This document shows positions 46,614 to 58,200 of a stretch of 64,000 bases of DNA, in pieces (position 1 is the first letter of the stretch; each line of letters begins with the position of its first letter). The stretch spans positions 1-64,000 of the forward strand of contig CALKNZ010000001.1 in assembly GCA_938091995.1 (NCBI GenBank), given 5' to 3'. Position numbers and translations under genes: made by a program. The DNA is from an uncultured Luminiphilus sp. (GTDB lineage Bacteria; Pseudomonadota; Gammaproteobacteria; Pseudomonadales; Halieaceae). Under the pieces are notes generated by a model that saw only the letters and a list, made by a program, of their open reading frames with translations, searched no databases and had not been told where the DNA came from.

Positions 46614-47966
46614 ATGGATTTGCTGTGGACAATCCTGATGGCGCTGATAACGCTGGGTATTTTGGTCGCTTTTCATGAATACGGCCATTTTTGGGTCGCT
46701 AGGCGTTGCGGTGTCAAGGTACTGCGGTTTTCTGTGGGCTTCGGTACGCCAGTGTGGCGGACACAGGATGCTCAGGGTACTGAGTTCACCGTCGCAGCTA
46801 TTCCTTTGGGCGGGTATGTCAAAATGCTCGACGAGCGCGAGGGCGAGGTTGATGCGAGTGAATTGCACCGGGCCTTTAACCGACAGTCTGTCTGGGCGCG
46901 CATTGCAATTGTTAGTGCAGGACCTTTGGCCAATTTTCTGCTGGCGATTTTTGTTTTCTGGATACTATTCCTTGGCGGTGAGAAAGGCATGGTGCCCATT
47001 GTCGATAGCATTGAACCTGATTCGCCGGCTTACTTTGCCGGCATCGAAGTGGGTCAAGAAATCACCAGTATTGATGGCAGGGCCACGCCTACGATTAACG
47101 CACTGAGTTTTCGATTACTGGAGCGTCTGGGCGACTCCGGATTTATTGAGGTTGGAGCTCGCTATTCGGGCTCAGAGGTTCAGTACAGTTCAAATGCACC
47201 GATTAATCGTTGGCTTGCAGGCGTTGAGGCCCCTAATCCTATTGCCGGGCTGGGTGTTGGTCTGGCTTTCCCCACGGTCCTACCTATTGTTGAAAGCACC
47301 CTCGAAGAGTCTCCCGCCCAGACTGCCGGATTCCTGCCAGGGGATCGTATTATTTCTGCCGACAAAACCCCTATGCCGACGTGGTCAGACTGGGTGGATT
47401 ACGTCCGTGCCAGGCCCGGGCAGTCCATCGCCGTGGTCGTTGAGCGAGATAGACTGGAGATGGCGCTTACCCTAACCCCGGTTAAAAAGCTGTTGAATGG
47501 CGAGACTATTGGCAGCGTTGGCATGGCTGTCCGTACGCCGGAGATTCCTCCAGAGAGCCTGCGAGTGTTCGATAGAGGTCCTATTGATGCGCTGTTTGCG
47601 GCACTGCAACGAACTTATGATCTGATCGCGTTTACATTTGAGTCGATTTTAAAGATGCTTCAGGGTCTCATTTCAACGGCAAATTTATCCGGTCCTATTA
47701 CGATCGCGCAGGTTGCCGCATCGTCAGCAGAGTCAGGTTGGCAGTCTTGGTTGGGTTTTCTGGCGTTGTTGAGCATTTCTTTGGGCGCGCTGAACTTATT
47801 GCCCATACCGATTCTTGACGGTGGTCATTTGTTGTTTTACACCATAGAAGCCCTTACCGGACGTGCTGTTCCTGAGCGCATTCAAGGATGGGGATATCAA
47901 ATGGGATTAATAATGGTGATGAGTCTCATGGCCTTTGCCCTGTATAATGACTTCAGTCGGCTTTAA
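46614..47966 (+). CDS. rseP: Site-2 intramembrane metalloprotease RseP
   Basis: 450 residues, same as E. coli. It cuts RseA within the membrane during the sigma-E response and also clears signal peptides. Zinc motif HEYGH at 21-25 in the first helix, two PDZ domains (around residues 120-200 and 215-290), and the second active-site motif LLPIPILDGG with the Asp ligand. ATG at 46614 follows GGGAGG by 11 bases; the GTG at 46602 lies within that ribosome binding site. Confidence 0.95.
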   Translation: MDLLWTILMALITLGILVAFHEYGHFWVARRCGVKVLRFSVGFGTPVWRTQDAQGTEFTVAAIPLGGYVKMLDEREGEVDASELHRAFNRQSVWARIAIVSAGPLANFLLAIFVFWILFLGGEKGMVPIVDSIEPDSPAYFAGIEVGQEITSIDGRATPTINALSFRLLERLGDSGFIEVGARYSGSEVQYSSNAPINRWLAGVEAPNPIAGLGVGLAFPTVLPIVESTLEESPAQTAGFLPGDRIISADKTPMPTWSDWVDYVRARPGQSIAVVVERDRLEMALTLTPVKKLLNGETIGSVGMAVRTPEIPPESLRVFDRGPIDALFAALQRTYDLIAFTFESILKMLQGLISTANLSGPITIAQVAASSAESGWQSWLGFLALLSISLGALNLLPIPILDGGHLLFYTIEALTGRAVPERIQGWGYQMGLIMVMSLMAFALYNDFSRL

Positions 47967-48078
47967 ATGGGTTGTATTGTCGGTTGTGCGGTGTGCTTAA
48001 GGGTTTGCGCATCGAGTCGGCTTTGTTACCGATCGCACTTATTAGGCGCGACGGTTTTGTGGGAGAGAGCATCTTTTG

Positions 48079-50700
48079 ATGTGTTTCGCTAAAAGTAAAA
48101 ATAAAACAGAACGCTTTATTCCAGCGCTATTAATAGCGCTGCTCAGTATGCTGCCTATAACTTCACAGGCGCAGGCTGAGGCTTTCAGTATCAGCGATAT
48201 TCGCGTCGAGGGATTACAGCGAATTTCTCCTGGAAGCGTTTTCGCGGCCCTACCTGTTGGCGTTGGCGATGTGGCAGATACCTATGCAATCAGAGCATCG
48301 GCTAAGAATTTGTTTGCGACGGGCAATTTTGATGATATTTCCATCGGCCGCGATGGTTCCGTTTTGGTGGTTACCGTTGCCGAGCGCCCCAGCATTAGCG
48401 AGATCACGATTGATGGTAATAAGGCCATCGAAACCGAGGCATTACTCGACGGCTTAAAAGGAGCGGGACTGTCTGTTGGTAATGTATTTCAGCGCTCAAC
48501 ATTAGAAGGGATGCAGCTGGAACTGCAGCGGCAGTATGTTCTTCAGGGCCGCTACGATGCCAGAATCGAGGCCGAGGTTATCCCCGAGCCAAGAAATCGT
48601 GTGTCGATTGCTATCGATGTTAATGAGGGAACGGTTGCGACCATTAAACACATCAATGTCGTTGGCAACACCGTTTACGACGATGAGCAACTTCGAGATC
48701 TTTTTGAGCTAAAGACAACCGGTTGGCTTTCTTTCTTCACCAGCGACGATAAATACTCAAAAGAAAAACTGACTTCCGATTTTGAAGCCCTTAGTTCTTA
48801 TTATCTTGATCGTGGCTATCTTGAGTTCAATATTGATTCCACCCAGATTGCGATCTCTCCAGGTATGGAAGCGGTCTACATTACCGCTAACGTTACCGAA
48901 GGCGATAAATTTACGGTTAGTGAAGTCGGGCTTTCGGGCGACCTGGTTCTCCCCGAAGACGACCTCAAGCGCTTTTTGCTCGTGCAACCGGGTCAGGTTT
49001 ACTCGCAAACGTTAATCACGACGACGGAAGAGTATCTAACCCGTCGTCTTGGTAATGAGGGGTACAACTTCGCGACGGTCACGGGTATTCCCGAGGTAGA
49101 GGAAGACAGCAAGGTCAAGATCAAGTTTTTTGTTGACCCGGGTAAAAGAACCTACGTTCGACGCATTGATTTTAGCGGCAACCTCGACACCTCTGATGAT
49201 GTGCTTCGCAGAGAGATGCGTCAGATGGAGTCAGCGCCAGCCTCGGCATCAGCCATTGAGCAGGGCCGAATTCGTTTGCAGCGCTTGGGATTCTTCAAAA
49301 CGGTGGAGGCCGAAACTGAAGAGGTGCCCGGATATGATGACCTTATTGATGTGGAATACACGGTAACTGAGCAATCTTTCGGCTCTATTGGTGGCAGCAT
49401 TGGTTACGCACAGGATGCCGGACTGATATTGGGCCTAAACTTACAGCAGAATAATTTTCTAGGCACTGGACGCCGGGTGGGTGTGAACCTTAACTCTTCG
49501 CGGTACCAAGATGTGATCAGTTTAAATTATACCAATCCTTACTTCACTGAGGACGGCGTGAGCCGGGGCTTCAGTGTCTTTTATCGGAAGACGGATCTCT
49601 CCGAGATTAACGTGGCCAGCTATACCACTGATACGGTGGGCGCCAATATGAACTTTGGATACCCGATCAGTGAGACACAGCGGTTGGGCTTTTCATTTGG
49701 CGTGACGGATACCAAAATCACAGCGGGGCAGTACGCAGTGCAGGAGATAAAATCCAGCCCGCGTTTGGAGCCGCAAGTCGAAAACTGGTATGAAAGTACG
49801 CTGCAGGCCGATGGCACTTACGCCGCGGCAGAAGTTCTACGCCCCATTTCAGAGTTGCCGATTACTGCCTTAACCCTCCCGGGTCAGCTGGGATTTCTAG
49901 ATCTCAATGGTGATGAGTATCTGAACTTCAGCGTGACTGGATCATGGTTGCAGTCGACTCTGAACCGCGGACAGTTGGCCAACCGAGGGGTGTCTCAGTC
50001 TGTGGCTCTTGAGGTTGCCGTACCCCTGTCAGATTTAGAGTTCTATAAGCTCACTTATCGCGGTGAAATTTATCTGCCGGTTTATCAGGAGTTTGTGCTT
50101 CATTTGCGTGGTGAACTAGGTTACGGCGGCGGTTATGGCGATACGAGTGAGCTACCGTTCTACGAACATTTCTTCGCTGGGGGCTTTGGTTCGGTTCGCG
50201 GATTTGAGGCCAATACGCTGGGTCCACGCAGTACGCCACCGCTGATATATAACTCCAACAGTCCAATTACCCAGATTGATGAAAACGGTAATCCCACTCA
50301 GGTAGGTGGCCCATCGGGACGAGGTTTTGGCTACGTCGTCGATCCTCGGACGGGTAAACTCATCGTACAGCCGATTTCTACAAGGCCCGATCCATTCGGT
50401 GGTAATGTGCTCGCTGAGGGCAGTGCGGAACTTTTATTCCCTATGCCATTCATCAAGGACCGAAGCTCACTTCGTTCAGCTTTCTTCTTCGACGTGGGCA
50501 ACGTATTTAACACTAACTGTCGCGGCAATCAGATTAACTGTTTTGATGTCGATGCCGGTGAGCTGCGTTATTCTGTGGGTATCGGTGTGACTTGGCTGTC
50601 GGGCTTCGGTCCGCTCACATTTAGCTTGGCTAAGCCACTGAATGCCAGCGAGATCGATGAACGTGAAGTGTTCCAGTTTACTCTGGGTAGAAGTTTCTAA
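48079..50700 (+). CDS. bamA: Outer membrane protein assembly factor BamA
   Basis: 873 residues. Signal peptide ending at QAQA-EAF (residue about 34), five POTRA domains (to about residue 425), and a 16-strand beta barrel. The conserved loop-6 motif VRGF is in GFGSVRGFEANTLGPR, and the last strand ends in a terminal Phe (VFQFTLGRSF). Centre of the BAM complex with BamC encoded 21 kb upstream. ATG 48079 follows GGGAGAGAG. The 112-bp gap to rseP shows no convincing sigma-E promoter. Confidence 0.96.
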   Translation: MCFAKSKNKTERFIPALLIALLSMLPITSQAQAEAFSISDIRVEGLQRISPGSVFAALPVGVGDVADTYAIRASAKNLFATGNFDDISIGRDGSVLVVTVAERPSISEITIDGNKAIETEALLDGLKGAGLSVGNVFQRSTLEGMQLELQRQYVLQGRYDARIEAEVIPEPRNRVSIAIDVNEGTVATIKHINVVGNTVYDDEQLRDLFELKTTGWLSFFTSDDKYSKEKLTSDFEALSSYYLDRGYLEFNIDSTQIAISPGMEAVYITANVTEGDKFTVSEVGLSGDLVLPEDDLKRFLLVQPGQVYSQTLITTTEEYLTRRLGNEGYNFATVTGIPEVEEDSKVKIKFFVDPGKRTYVRRIDFSGNLDTSDDVLRREMRQMESAPASASAIEQGRIRLQRLGFFKTVEAETEEVPGYDDLIDVEYTVTEQSFGSIGGSIGYAQDAGLILGLNLQQNNFLGTGRRVGVNLNSSRYQDVISLNYTNPYFTEDGVSRGFSVFYRKTDLSEINVASYTTDTVGANMNFGYPISETQRLGFSFGVTDTKITAGQYAVQEIKSSPRLEPQVENWYESTLQADGTYAAAEVLRPISELPITALTLPGQLGFLDLNGDEYLNFSVTGSWLQSTLNRGQLANRGVSQSVALEVAVPLSDLEFYKLTYRGEIYLPVYQEFVLHLRGELGYGGGYGDTSELPFYEHFFAGGFGSVRGFEANTLGPRSTPPLIYNSNSPITQIDENGNPTQVGGPSGRGFGYVVDPRTGKLIVQPISTRPDPFGGNVLAEGSAELLFPMPFIKDRSSLRSAFFFDVGNVFNTNCRGNQINCFDVDAGELRYSVGIGVTWLSGFGPLTFSLAKPLNASEIDEREVFQFTLGRSF

Positions 50701-50729
50701 TTAAAAAAACTCTGTTAAGGGAGGTTGTT

Positions 50730-51251
50730 GTGAAACCATTCAATAAATTCTTAGTGTCTGCGGCACTTTTGGTGCTACCTACGCTAGCGATGGCTCAAGG
50801 TAAAATTGCAGTCGTTAATCTTGAGGAAGCGATTCTTCAAACTGATCTGGCACAACAGCGCTTGACTGAGTTTGAAAAGAATGAAGATTTTACCAGTGAT
50901 AAAAATGAATTTGAGAACCTGCGTGAAGAACTCGATAAGCTCGTGCAGGACTTTCAACGTGATCAAGCCGCAATGAGCGAAGATCAGATGGTCGCTGCCC
51001 GACAAAAGATCTCGAGTAAGAATTCCGACCTGGAATACGTTGCTAAAAAGCTGCAGACCCTGCAACAACAGAACGCACAGCGGGTATTTCAAGAGCTCGC
51101 ACCGAAAGCTCGCGAAGTTCTTCGGGATATTATTACCACCGAGCAAATCGGCTTGCTACTGCAACAGCAGGGTGTTATCCATGCTGACCTTGGGTACAGC
51201 ATTACCGCTAAGGTCACGGATAAGCTAAATCAGTTGCCTGCTGACGAGTGA
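50730..51251 (+). CDS. skp: Periplasmic chaperone Skp (OmpH)
   Basis: 173 residues. Signal peptide (cleavage TLAMA-QG), then the OmpH domain: a short beta core (KIAVVNLEEAIL) and long coiled-coil helices around residues 45-120 (rich in Glu, Gln and Lys) that form the tentacles of the trimer. It carries unfolded outer membrane proteins to BamA. GTG start with AAGGGAGG upstream. Confidence 0.93.
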   Translation: MKPFNKFLVSAALLVLPTLAMAQGKIAVVNLEEAILQTDLAQQRLTEFEKNEDFTSDKNEFENLREELDKLVQDFQRDQAAMSEDQMVAARQKISSKNSDLEYVAKKLQTLQQQNAQRVFQELAPKAREVLRDIITTEQIGLLLQQQGVIHADLGYSITAKVTDKLNQLPADE

Positions 51252-51263
51252 AGTTAACTTCCT

Positions 51264-52304
51264 TTGTTGAAGCTGGGTGACATTGCGAATCGGTTGAATC
51301 TTGAACTCCTCGGGGATCCCGATATTGAGCTCGAGGGTATCGCGCCTCTGACGACTGCTGGGGCCAGCGAGCTAAGCTTCGTGGCTAAACAGATGCATTT
51401 ATCAGAGGTGACTAACACGAAGGCGGGGGCGCTCATTTTGCGCCCCGAATGGGCCGAAAACTGGTCGGGCGCGAGTCTTCTTAGTGATGACCCTTACCTC
51501 AGCTTTGCCCGCGTTACCCATTTATTTGACGACAGGCCGACGGCGCTTTCCGGCGTTCATGAGAGTGCGGTTATTCACGAGACGGTAGTTCTGGGTGCCG
51601 ACGTCACCGTGGCTGCCAACGTGGTTTTAGAACGGGGTGTCGTTGTTGGCGATGGCGCGAACATCGGCGCCGGAGTCTATGTAGGGCACGACAGTCGAAT
51701 TGGTAGCCACACACGGCTCTACCCCAATGTTGTTTTGTATCACCGCGTTGCGGTGGGCGATCAGTGCATTATTCATGGCAACACGACAATCGGTGCCGAT
51801 GGATTTGGGTTCGCCCCTTCTGCGGATGGCTGGGTAAAGATCTTGCAGCTAGGGGGTGTTCTCATTGGTAACCACGTAGAGATCGGGGCCGGTTGTACGA
51901 TTGACCGAGGTGCCCTTGAGGATACGGTGATCGAGGACAACGCTATTTTAGATGATCAGGTGCACATAGGGCATAACGTGCGGGTAGGAGAGAGGACGGG
52001 TTTTGCCGCCTGCAGCGGTGTTGGGGGCAGCACTGTCATTGGTAGTGACTGTACTTTTGCCGGCATGGTGGGTATTGGTGATCACCTGACAATTGCTGAC
52101 AACGTCCACGTTAATGGCCAGGGTCGGGTGAGTAAGTCCTTAGCAGAGCCGGGGCTCTATGCATCGGGAACGCCTATTCAGCCCTATCGTGACTGGAGTA
52201 AAAACGCCGTAAGGTTTGAGCAGCTGGCAACCCTTGCTCGTCGTCTATCGGCATTGGAAAAACAGTTGGCTCAGGTTAACGCGCTCGAGGAGAAAGAGGG
52301 ATGA
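51264..52304 (+). CDS. lpxD: UDP-3-O-(3-hydroxyacyl)glucosamine N-acyltransferase
   Basis: 346 residues, third step of lipid A synthesis. N-terminal uridine-binding domain, a hexapeptide left-handed beta helix with the catalytic His region ([15 protein letters not shown]), and a C-terminal helix ([18 protein letters not shown]). The start is a TTG: TTG at 51264 or the adjacent TTG at 51267, twelve or more bases after the skp stop, with only a weak ribosome binding site. Overlaps fabZ by 4 bp. Confidence 0.94.
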   Translation: MLKLGDIANRLNLELLGDPDIELEGIAPLTTAGASELSFVAKQMHLSEVTNTKAGALILRPEWAENWSGASLLSDDPYLSFARVTHLFDDRPTALSGVHESAVIHETVVLGADVTVAANVVLERGVVVGDGANIGAGVYVGHDSRIGSHTRLYPNVVLYHRVAVGDQCIIHGNTTIGADGFGFAPSADGWVKILQLGGVLIGNHVEIGAGCTIDRGALEDTVIEDNAILDDQVHIGHNVRVGERTGFAACSGVGGSTVIGSDCTFAGMVGIGDHLTIADNVHVNGQGRVSKSLAEPGLYASGTPIQPYRDWSKNAVRFEQLATLARRLSALEKQLAQVNALEEKEG

Positions 52305-52735
52305 TTATGGATATCGCTGATATTAGGGAACATCTCCCTCATCGCTATCCATTTTTGCTGGTCGACAGAGTCGTAGGACTCGAGCTTGGTGAGTCAATAC
52401 ACGCCTACAAAAACTTGAGTATCAACGAGCCTTATTTTGATGGCCATTTCCCTGAGCAGCCAGTATTTCCAGGCGTATTGCTGGTTGAGGCAATGGCGCA
52501 AGCGGCGGGAATTTTAGGCTTTAAAACGATGGGTAAAACTCCCAAAGATGGTTCGCTTTACTACTTGGTAGGGGTCGACCAACTGCGCTTCAAACGTCCC
52601 TGTGTTCCAGGAGACCGTGTAGATCTGTATGCCAAAATTGTTAGCGAGCGAAGAGGTATCTGGAAGTTTGATGTGCGTTCTGAAGTCGAAGGCGCCATTT
52701 GCGCCTCAGCAACCATTTTGTGTGCAGACCGCTAG
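52301..52735 (+). CDS. fabZ: 3-hydroxyacyl-[acyl-carrier-protein] dehydratase FabZ
   Basis: 144 residues, hot-dog fold dehydratase of fatty acid elongation. Active-site His in [21 protein letters not shown] with the paired Glu downstream; [14 protein letters not shown] at the N-terminus is the family mark. It draws on the same 3-hydroxyacyl-ACP pool as the flanking lpxD and lpxA. Overlaps lpxD by 4 bp. Confidence 0.96.
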   Translation: MIMDIADIREHLPHRYPFLLVDRVVGLELGESIHAYKNLSINEPYFDGHFPEQPVFPGVLLVEAMAQAAGILGFKTMGKTPKDGSLYYLVGVDQLRFKRPCVPGDRVDLYAKIVSERRGIWKFDVRSEVEGAICASATILCADR

Positions 52736-52738
52736 CTT

Positions 52739-53509
52739 GTGATTCACCCAACGGCCATTATTGATTCACAAGCCGAAATTTCGGATGCGGCGACCATTGG
52801 TCCTTATGTGGTGATTGGCCCTGATGTCACAATAGGTCCGGACACCATAATAGAGCCCCATGTCGTTATTCGTGGGCCGACAACGATTGGCGCCAGAAAT
52901 CATATCTACCAGTTCAGTACCATTGGCGAAGCCACGCCAGACCTTAAATACCGCGATGAGCCAACAGAGCTCATTATTGGTAATGACAATGTTATTCGCG
53001 AGAATGTCACCATACATCGAGGTACTGTTCAGGATCGTGGCGTTACCGAATTGGGGGATCACAACCTGATTATGGCCTACGTTCATGTTGGCCACGATAG
53101 TGTGGTTGGCAACAATACGATCCTTGTCAACAACACAGCGCTCGCGGGGCATGTTGTGGTAGGCGATTGGGCTATTCTCAGTGGCTATACGCTAGTGCAT
53201 CAGTTTTGCAAAATTGGCGCCCACAGCTTTAGTGGCATGGGTACCGCCATCGGTAAAGACGTTCCTGCATTCGTGACAGTCGCCGGTAGCCCGGCAGAGG
53301 CGAAGACCATTAACTCTGAGGGCTTACGCAGGCGCGGTTTCAGTAGCCATACGCTGGCGGAGCTGCGACGCGCCTATAAAATCATCTATCGCCAAGGGCT
53401 AACACTTGATAACGCTGTGCAGCGCTTGGAAGGTATGGTCAAAGAAACTCCAGAGTTACAGATGCTTGTCGACAGCCTGATCAACTCAGAGCGTGGCATC
53501 GTCCGCTGA
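52739..53509 (+). CDS. lpxA: Acyl-ACP--UDP-N-acetylglucosamine O-acyltransferase
   Basis: 256 residues, first step of lipid A synthesis. Left-handed beta helix of hexapeptide repeats, then a C-terminal helical domain. The catalytic His is His119 (VHVGHD, equal to E. coli His125). The position that sets acyl length (Gly173 in E. coli, Met in Pseudomonas aeruginosa) is Met167 here, in SGMGTAIG, which suggests a shorter 3-hydroxyacyl chain of about ten carbons. GTG start three bases after fabZ. Confidence 0.95.
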   Translation: MIHPTAIIDSQAEISDAATIGPYVVIGPDVTIGPDTIIEPHVVIRGPTTIGARNHIYQFSTIGEATPDLKYRDEPTELIIGNDNVIRENVTIHRGTVQDRGVTELGDHNLIMAYVHVGHDSVVGNNTILVNNTALAGHVVVGDWAILSGYTLVHQFCKIGAHSFSGMGTAIGKDVPAFVTVAGSPAEAKTINSEGLRRRGFSSHTLAELRRAYKIIYRQGLTLDNAVQRLEGMVKETPELQMLVDSLINSERGIVR

Positions 53510-53526
53510 CTGGAATTGAGGATGTT

Positions 53527-54657
53527 ATGCGTCTCGGTGTTCTAGCGGGTGAGGCTTCTGGAGATATCTTGGGAGCGTCGGTGGCAGGGGAGCTCCGGCT
53601 TCGCCATGGAGATTTAGAGCTGCAAGGTATTGGTGGTGCTGGATTAGCCAAGCAAGGGCTAGTCTCGCTGCACCCAATGGATCGCCTATCTGTTTTCGGC
53701 ATCGTCGATCCGCTAAAACGTCTCCCTGAATTACTGACGGTCAGACGTCAGGCCTTGCAGCAGCAGTTAAGCTGGCGCCCCGACTGTTTTCTTGGAATCG
53801 ATAGTCCTGATTTTAACCTTACGCTTGAGGCACAGCTCCGGGCCAAGGGTCTGACAACAGCGCATTTGGTCAGTCCTTCTGTGTGGGCTTGGCGCCCGGG
53901 CCGCGTGCGTAAAATTGCCACCGCGGTTGATCTCATGCTTTGTCTACTGCCCTTCGAAACGCGTTTTTATGAGGAGGCGGGGGTCCCTGCGGTTTGCGTC
54001 GGTCATCCACTCATTGAGGAATTGGCCGGGCTTCCTAGTCAAGAGGTACTGCGGGAAAGGTTTGGCTTGCAAGGCGATGCAAAGGTTCTGGCAGTGTTAC
54101 CCGGTAGCCGTGCTGGGGAGGTGGCATCGCTGATGGCTGTCTATGGTCAAACCATGGTCCGCTTGGCCGCACAGCATCCTAAGCTTCAGTTTCTTATACC
54201 AGCGGCAAATGATGATCGCAGAGGGCAAATTGAAGCGGTGCTAGCGCCCCTGGACATTCCTGCGACTGTTATTTCCGGTCAAGGTCGAGAGGCCATGCGG
54301 GCAAGCGACGCTGTATTACTGGCATCAGGCACGGCCACTCTCGAGGCTATGCTGCTGAGAAGACCTATGGTTGTAGCCTACCGCATGCCCTGGTTATCTT
54401 GGCAAATTCTGTCGCGCATGGCGATCACTCGATTTGTCGGGCTGCCCAATGTCCTCGCAGAGCGGGAAGTGGTGCCAGAGCTACTTCAAGAGGCTGCAAA
54501 TCCCGAGCAATTGGTGAGGCAGATCGAGTACGTTTTGGAACGGGGTCTTGAGCAGCAGGTTCCCGTCTTTGATGAATTGGCTGAGCAGATTGGTGGTGGT
54601 TTTGCCGCACGGACTGCTGATGCGCTCGATAGCCTTGTGGCATCAAAGCGTGCCTGA
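53527..54657 (+). CDS. lpxB: Lipid-A-disaccharide synthase
   Basis: 376 residues, GT19 glycosyltransferase joining UDP-diacylglucosamine and lipid X. The [11 protein letters not shown] start motif, [15 protein letters not shown] and [14 protein letters not shown] blocks, and [17 protein letters not shown] near the C-terminal half are intact. GAGG precedes the ATG at 53527. The stop lies inside the start region of rnhB (8 bp overlap). Confidence 0.95.
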   Translation: MRLGVLAGEASGDILGASVAGELRLRHGDLELQGIGGAGLAKQGLVSLHPMDRLSVFGIVDPLKRLPELLTVRRQALQQQLSWRPDCFLGIDSPDFNLTLEAQLRAKGLTTAHLVSPSVWAWRPGRVRKIATAVDLMLCLLPFETRFYEEAGVPAVCVGHPLIEELAGLPSQEVLRERFGLQGDAKVLAVLPGSRAGEVASLMAVYGQTMVRLAAQHPKLQFLIPAANDDRRGQIEAVLAPLDIPATVISGQGREAMRASDAVLLASGTATLEAMLLRRPMVVAYRMPWLSWQILSRMAITRFVGLPNVLAEREVVPELLQEAANPEQLVRQIEYVLERGLEQQVPVFDELAEQIGGGFAARTADALDSLVASKRA

Positions 54658-55231
54658 CCGTAATTACCCCTATCAACTTATTGCTGGGGTCGATGAGGTC
54701 GGTAGAGGCCCCTTGGCTGGAGATGTCGTGGCAGCGGCGGTTATTTTTGGTGATGATGTGCCTGAAGGAGTGACCGATTCAAAAAAGTTGACGGCACAGC
54801 GTCGAGAGCGAATAGCAATGGCCATAAAGTCCAGTGCCCGCGCATGGTGTGTTGCGAGGGCATCAGTTGCAGAAATCGATACGCTTAATATTTTGCAGGC
54901 ATCACTGCTGGCCATGCACCGCGCCGTAGACGGCCTGTCATTGGCTCCTGAATTAGTGTTGGTCGACGGTAATCGTCTGCCTGCGTGGAATTATAATGCA
55001 AGGCCGATCATTGGCGGTGACGCGCTTGAAGTGAGTATTGGTGCCGCCTCGATCCTAGCCAAGGTTCAGCGGGATGCTGAGATGGTTGCTTTGGATGCTG
55101 AATATCCGGGGTATGGATTTGCACGCCATAAGGGTTATCCCACTCGTGAGCATTTGGCCGCGTTGGCCAGCCTAGGAGTGACGCCGTGGCACCGAAAGAG
55201 CTTTGCGCCCGTAAAACGCTTGCTTAAATAG
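54650..55231 (+). CDS. rnhB: Ribonuclease HII
   Basis: 193 residues from the GTG at 54650, matching the E. coli size (198); longer frames run into lpxB. It removes ribonucleotides from DNA. The DEDD active site shows as [13 protein letters not shown] (Asp, Glu), VLVDGNRLP (Asp) and the later [12 protein letters not shown] (Asp). Alternative start TTG 54635 also lies inside lpxB. Confidence 0.93.
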   Translation: MPDRNYPYQLIAGVDEVGRGPLAGDVVAAAVIFGDDVPEGVTDSKKLTAQRRERIAMAIKSSARAWCVARASVAEIDTLNILQASLLAMHRAVDGLSLAPELVLVDGNRLPAWNYNARPIIGGDALEVSIGAASILAKVQRDAEMVALDAEYPGYGFARHKGYPTREHLAALASLGVTPWHRKSFAPVKRLLK

Positions 55232-55255
55232 GGCGGTGTCCTTTAGCGTCTACCT

Positions 55256-58200
55256 ATGAAGCAATTTGTACACTTACGTTTGCATACCGAATTCTCACTC
55301 GTCGATGGGCTGGTTAGAATTCCGAAACTGATGGGCGAGGTTGCAGCCCAAGGAATGCCAGCGGTTGCGGTGACAGATGCCACCAATTTTTACGGATTAA
55401 TTAAGGCTTACAAAGCGGCCCAGCGGGCGGGGTTAAAGCTGATTGTTGGCGTAGATTTGTGGGTCGAGGATCCTGATGATCGCGATCGCCCCAAACCCCT
55501 CTCACTATTAGCGATGAATGAGCAGGGCTATCAGAACCTGACATTGTTGATTTCAAAAGCTTGGCGTGAGGGGCAGTATCACGGCTCTCCTCGTATCGAA
55601 CGAAATTGGCTGGACGCCCATGCTGAGGGTGTTCTTGCAATGTCTGCAGGTTGCCAGGGAGAGTTTGGCCAGTTACTCATTAATGGCCACGAGGAAGAAG
55701 CCCGAGCTTCGCTGCGACGATGGATGACAACATTCCCGGGGCGATTTTATATCGAACTGCATCGAACTGACCGTCTTGGCGAGGAAGATTATCTGCATGC
55801 GGCGGTTGAGCTGGCAGCAGAAATGGACTGTCCCGTCGTCGCCACCAACGATGTGCGGTTTTTGACGACGGGTGAATTTGAAGCGCATGAGGCCAGAGTA
55901 TGCATAGGTTATGGTCGCACACTTGATGACCCACGCAGGCCCAGAGAGTACTCCGAAAAACAGTATTTGCGCTCCCCTGAAGAGATGGCTGAGCTTTTCA
56001 GTGATCTTCCCGAGGCTCTCGCCAATACCGTTGAAATCGCCCGGCGCTGTTCCGTTACTATCCCCTTGGGTGAGCCCAGCTTACCTAATTTTCCCGTGCC
56101 TGATGGCACCACCATCGAAGACTTTTTGAGTCAGCTTTCCCATGAGGGCCTTAGCCGTCGTCTCGAGCAATTGCAACTGACTGATCCCGATACGCTCACT
56201 GAGTATCGCGAGCGCCTTGATTTCGAGTTGGGTGTAATCAACGAAATGGGTTTCCCGGGCTATTTTCTGGTCGTTATGGATTTCATCCGGTGGGGTAAGC
56301 AGCAGGGTATTCCTGTGGGTCCTGGCCGTGGTTCGGGAGCAGGCTCTCTGGTTGCCTATGTCCTCGAAATTACAGATCTTGATCCACTCGCCTACGATTT
56401 ACTGTTTGAGCGGTTCTTGAATCCCCAGCGTGTCTCGATGCCCGATTTTGACGTTGATTTCTGTATGGATCGTCGCGATGAGGTCATCGAGTATGTGGCT
56501 GATACCTACGGCAGAGAGGCGGTTTCTCAGATCATAACCTTCGGTACCATGGCCGCTAAGGCGGTGGTTAGAGATGTGGCTAGGGTTCAGGATAAGCCGT
56601 ATGGGCTTGCTGATAAAATGTCTAAGCTCATTCCTTTTGAAGTGGGCATAACCTTAGAAAAAGCGCTTGAACAGGAAGAGGCTTTAGTTCAGCTGCTCAA
56701 GGATGACAGCTCGGCTCAGGAAATTTGGGATATGGCGGTCCAGTTGGAGGGCGTAACCCGCAACGTCGGAAAGCATGCGGGTGGCGTCGTGATTGCGCCC
56801 TCTTGTTTAACCGACTTTTCACCGCTGTATTGCGATGAAGAGGGCGGTGGTCTTGTCACTCAATATGACAAGAATGATGTTGAGGAAGCCGGCCTTGTGA
56901 AGTTCGATTTTCTGGGCCTTCGTACTCTAACGATCATCGATTGGGCGGTCGCCATGATCAACAAAGCCCGGAGCGACGATGACGGTGAAAATCTCGATAT
57001 CACTGAAATACCCCTTGATGATGCCAAAGTCTTCACCTTGCTGAAATCCGCTGAGACGACGGCGGTTTTTCAACTTGAGTCCCGGGGCATGAAAGATTTA
57101 ATCAAGCGTCTTCAGCCTGATTCCTTTGAGGACATCATCGCGCTGGTGGCTCTGTTCAGACCTGGTCCTCTGCAGTCGGGTATGGTCGATAATTTCATTA
57201 ACCGCAAGCATGGCCGTGAGGCGTTGGCATATCCAGATGCGTCTTATCAGCACCCCTCTTTGCAGCCTATTTTAGAACCTACCTACGGCATTATTCTGTA
57301 TCAGGAACAGGTGATGCAGATCGCCCAAGAGCTGGCCGGTTACACCCTTGGTGGGGCCGATCTTCTTCGGCGTGCTATGGGTAAGAAAAAGCCTGAGGAG
57401 ATGGCTAAGCAACGGTCGGTCTTTGAGCAAGGGGCCAGTGAAAAGGGCATTGATCCCGACTTGGCCATGAAGATATTCGATTTGGTGGAAAAATTTGCGG
57501 GCTATGGCTTCAACAAATCACACTCTGCTGCTTATGCGCTGGTCTCTTACCAAACCGCGTGGTTAAAAACACATTTTCCAGCGGAGTTCATGGCGGCAGT
57601 CATGAGCTCGGAACTCGATAATACCGATAAGCTTTTAACGCTGAGAGACGAGTGTAAATCGATGGGAGTCCCCTTGCGCTTGCCCGCGGTAAACGAGGGG
57701 ACTTACCTATTTACCGTTAATACCGATAATGAAATCGTTTACGGTTTGGGTGCAATAAAAGGGCTGGGGGAGGGGCCTGTCGAAAATCTACTGGCCGCTC
57801 GTAGTGCTGATGGTACCTTTAAAGACCTGTTCGATCTGTGCTCGCGCACAGACCCGCGAAAAGTTAATCGACGCGCCCTAGAAGCCCTGATTAAAAGTGG
57901 TGCTCTTGATAGCTTCGGTGTTGAGCGATGGATTCAACTTGCAGCCCTTGACGATGCACTGCGTGCTGCTGAGCAAACGATGGCCAATGACGAAGCGGGT
58001 ATGACCGATCTTTTTGGAGATGTGGCGCCCACGGCAGACGGCGATCCCTACGCAGAGCATCGCAGTGTTCGCCCCTGGACATTAAAAGAAATTCTCAACG
58101 GCGAGAAAGACAGTGTGGGTAGTTTCCTCAGCGGCCATCCGATCCAAGAGTACGAAGCCGAAGTTCGCAAATTTGCCCCGCGTCGTTTGCGCGACTTGCA

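Noticed and set aside
47967..48078. Sigma-E promoter before bamA
   Set aside because: I looked for GGAACTT-like -35 and TCAAA-like -10 elements and found no convincing pair.
48757..49008. Minus-strand frame inside bamA
   Set aside because: Shadow of a POTRA-coding region; no supporting features.
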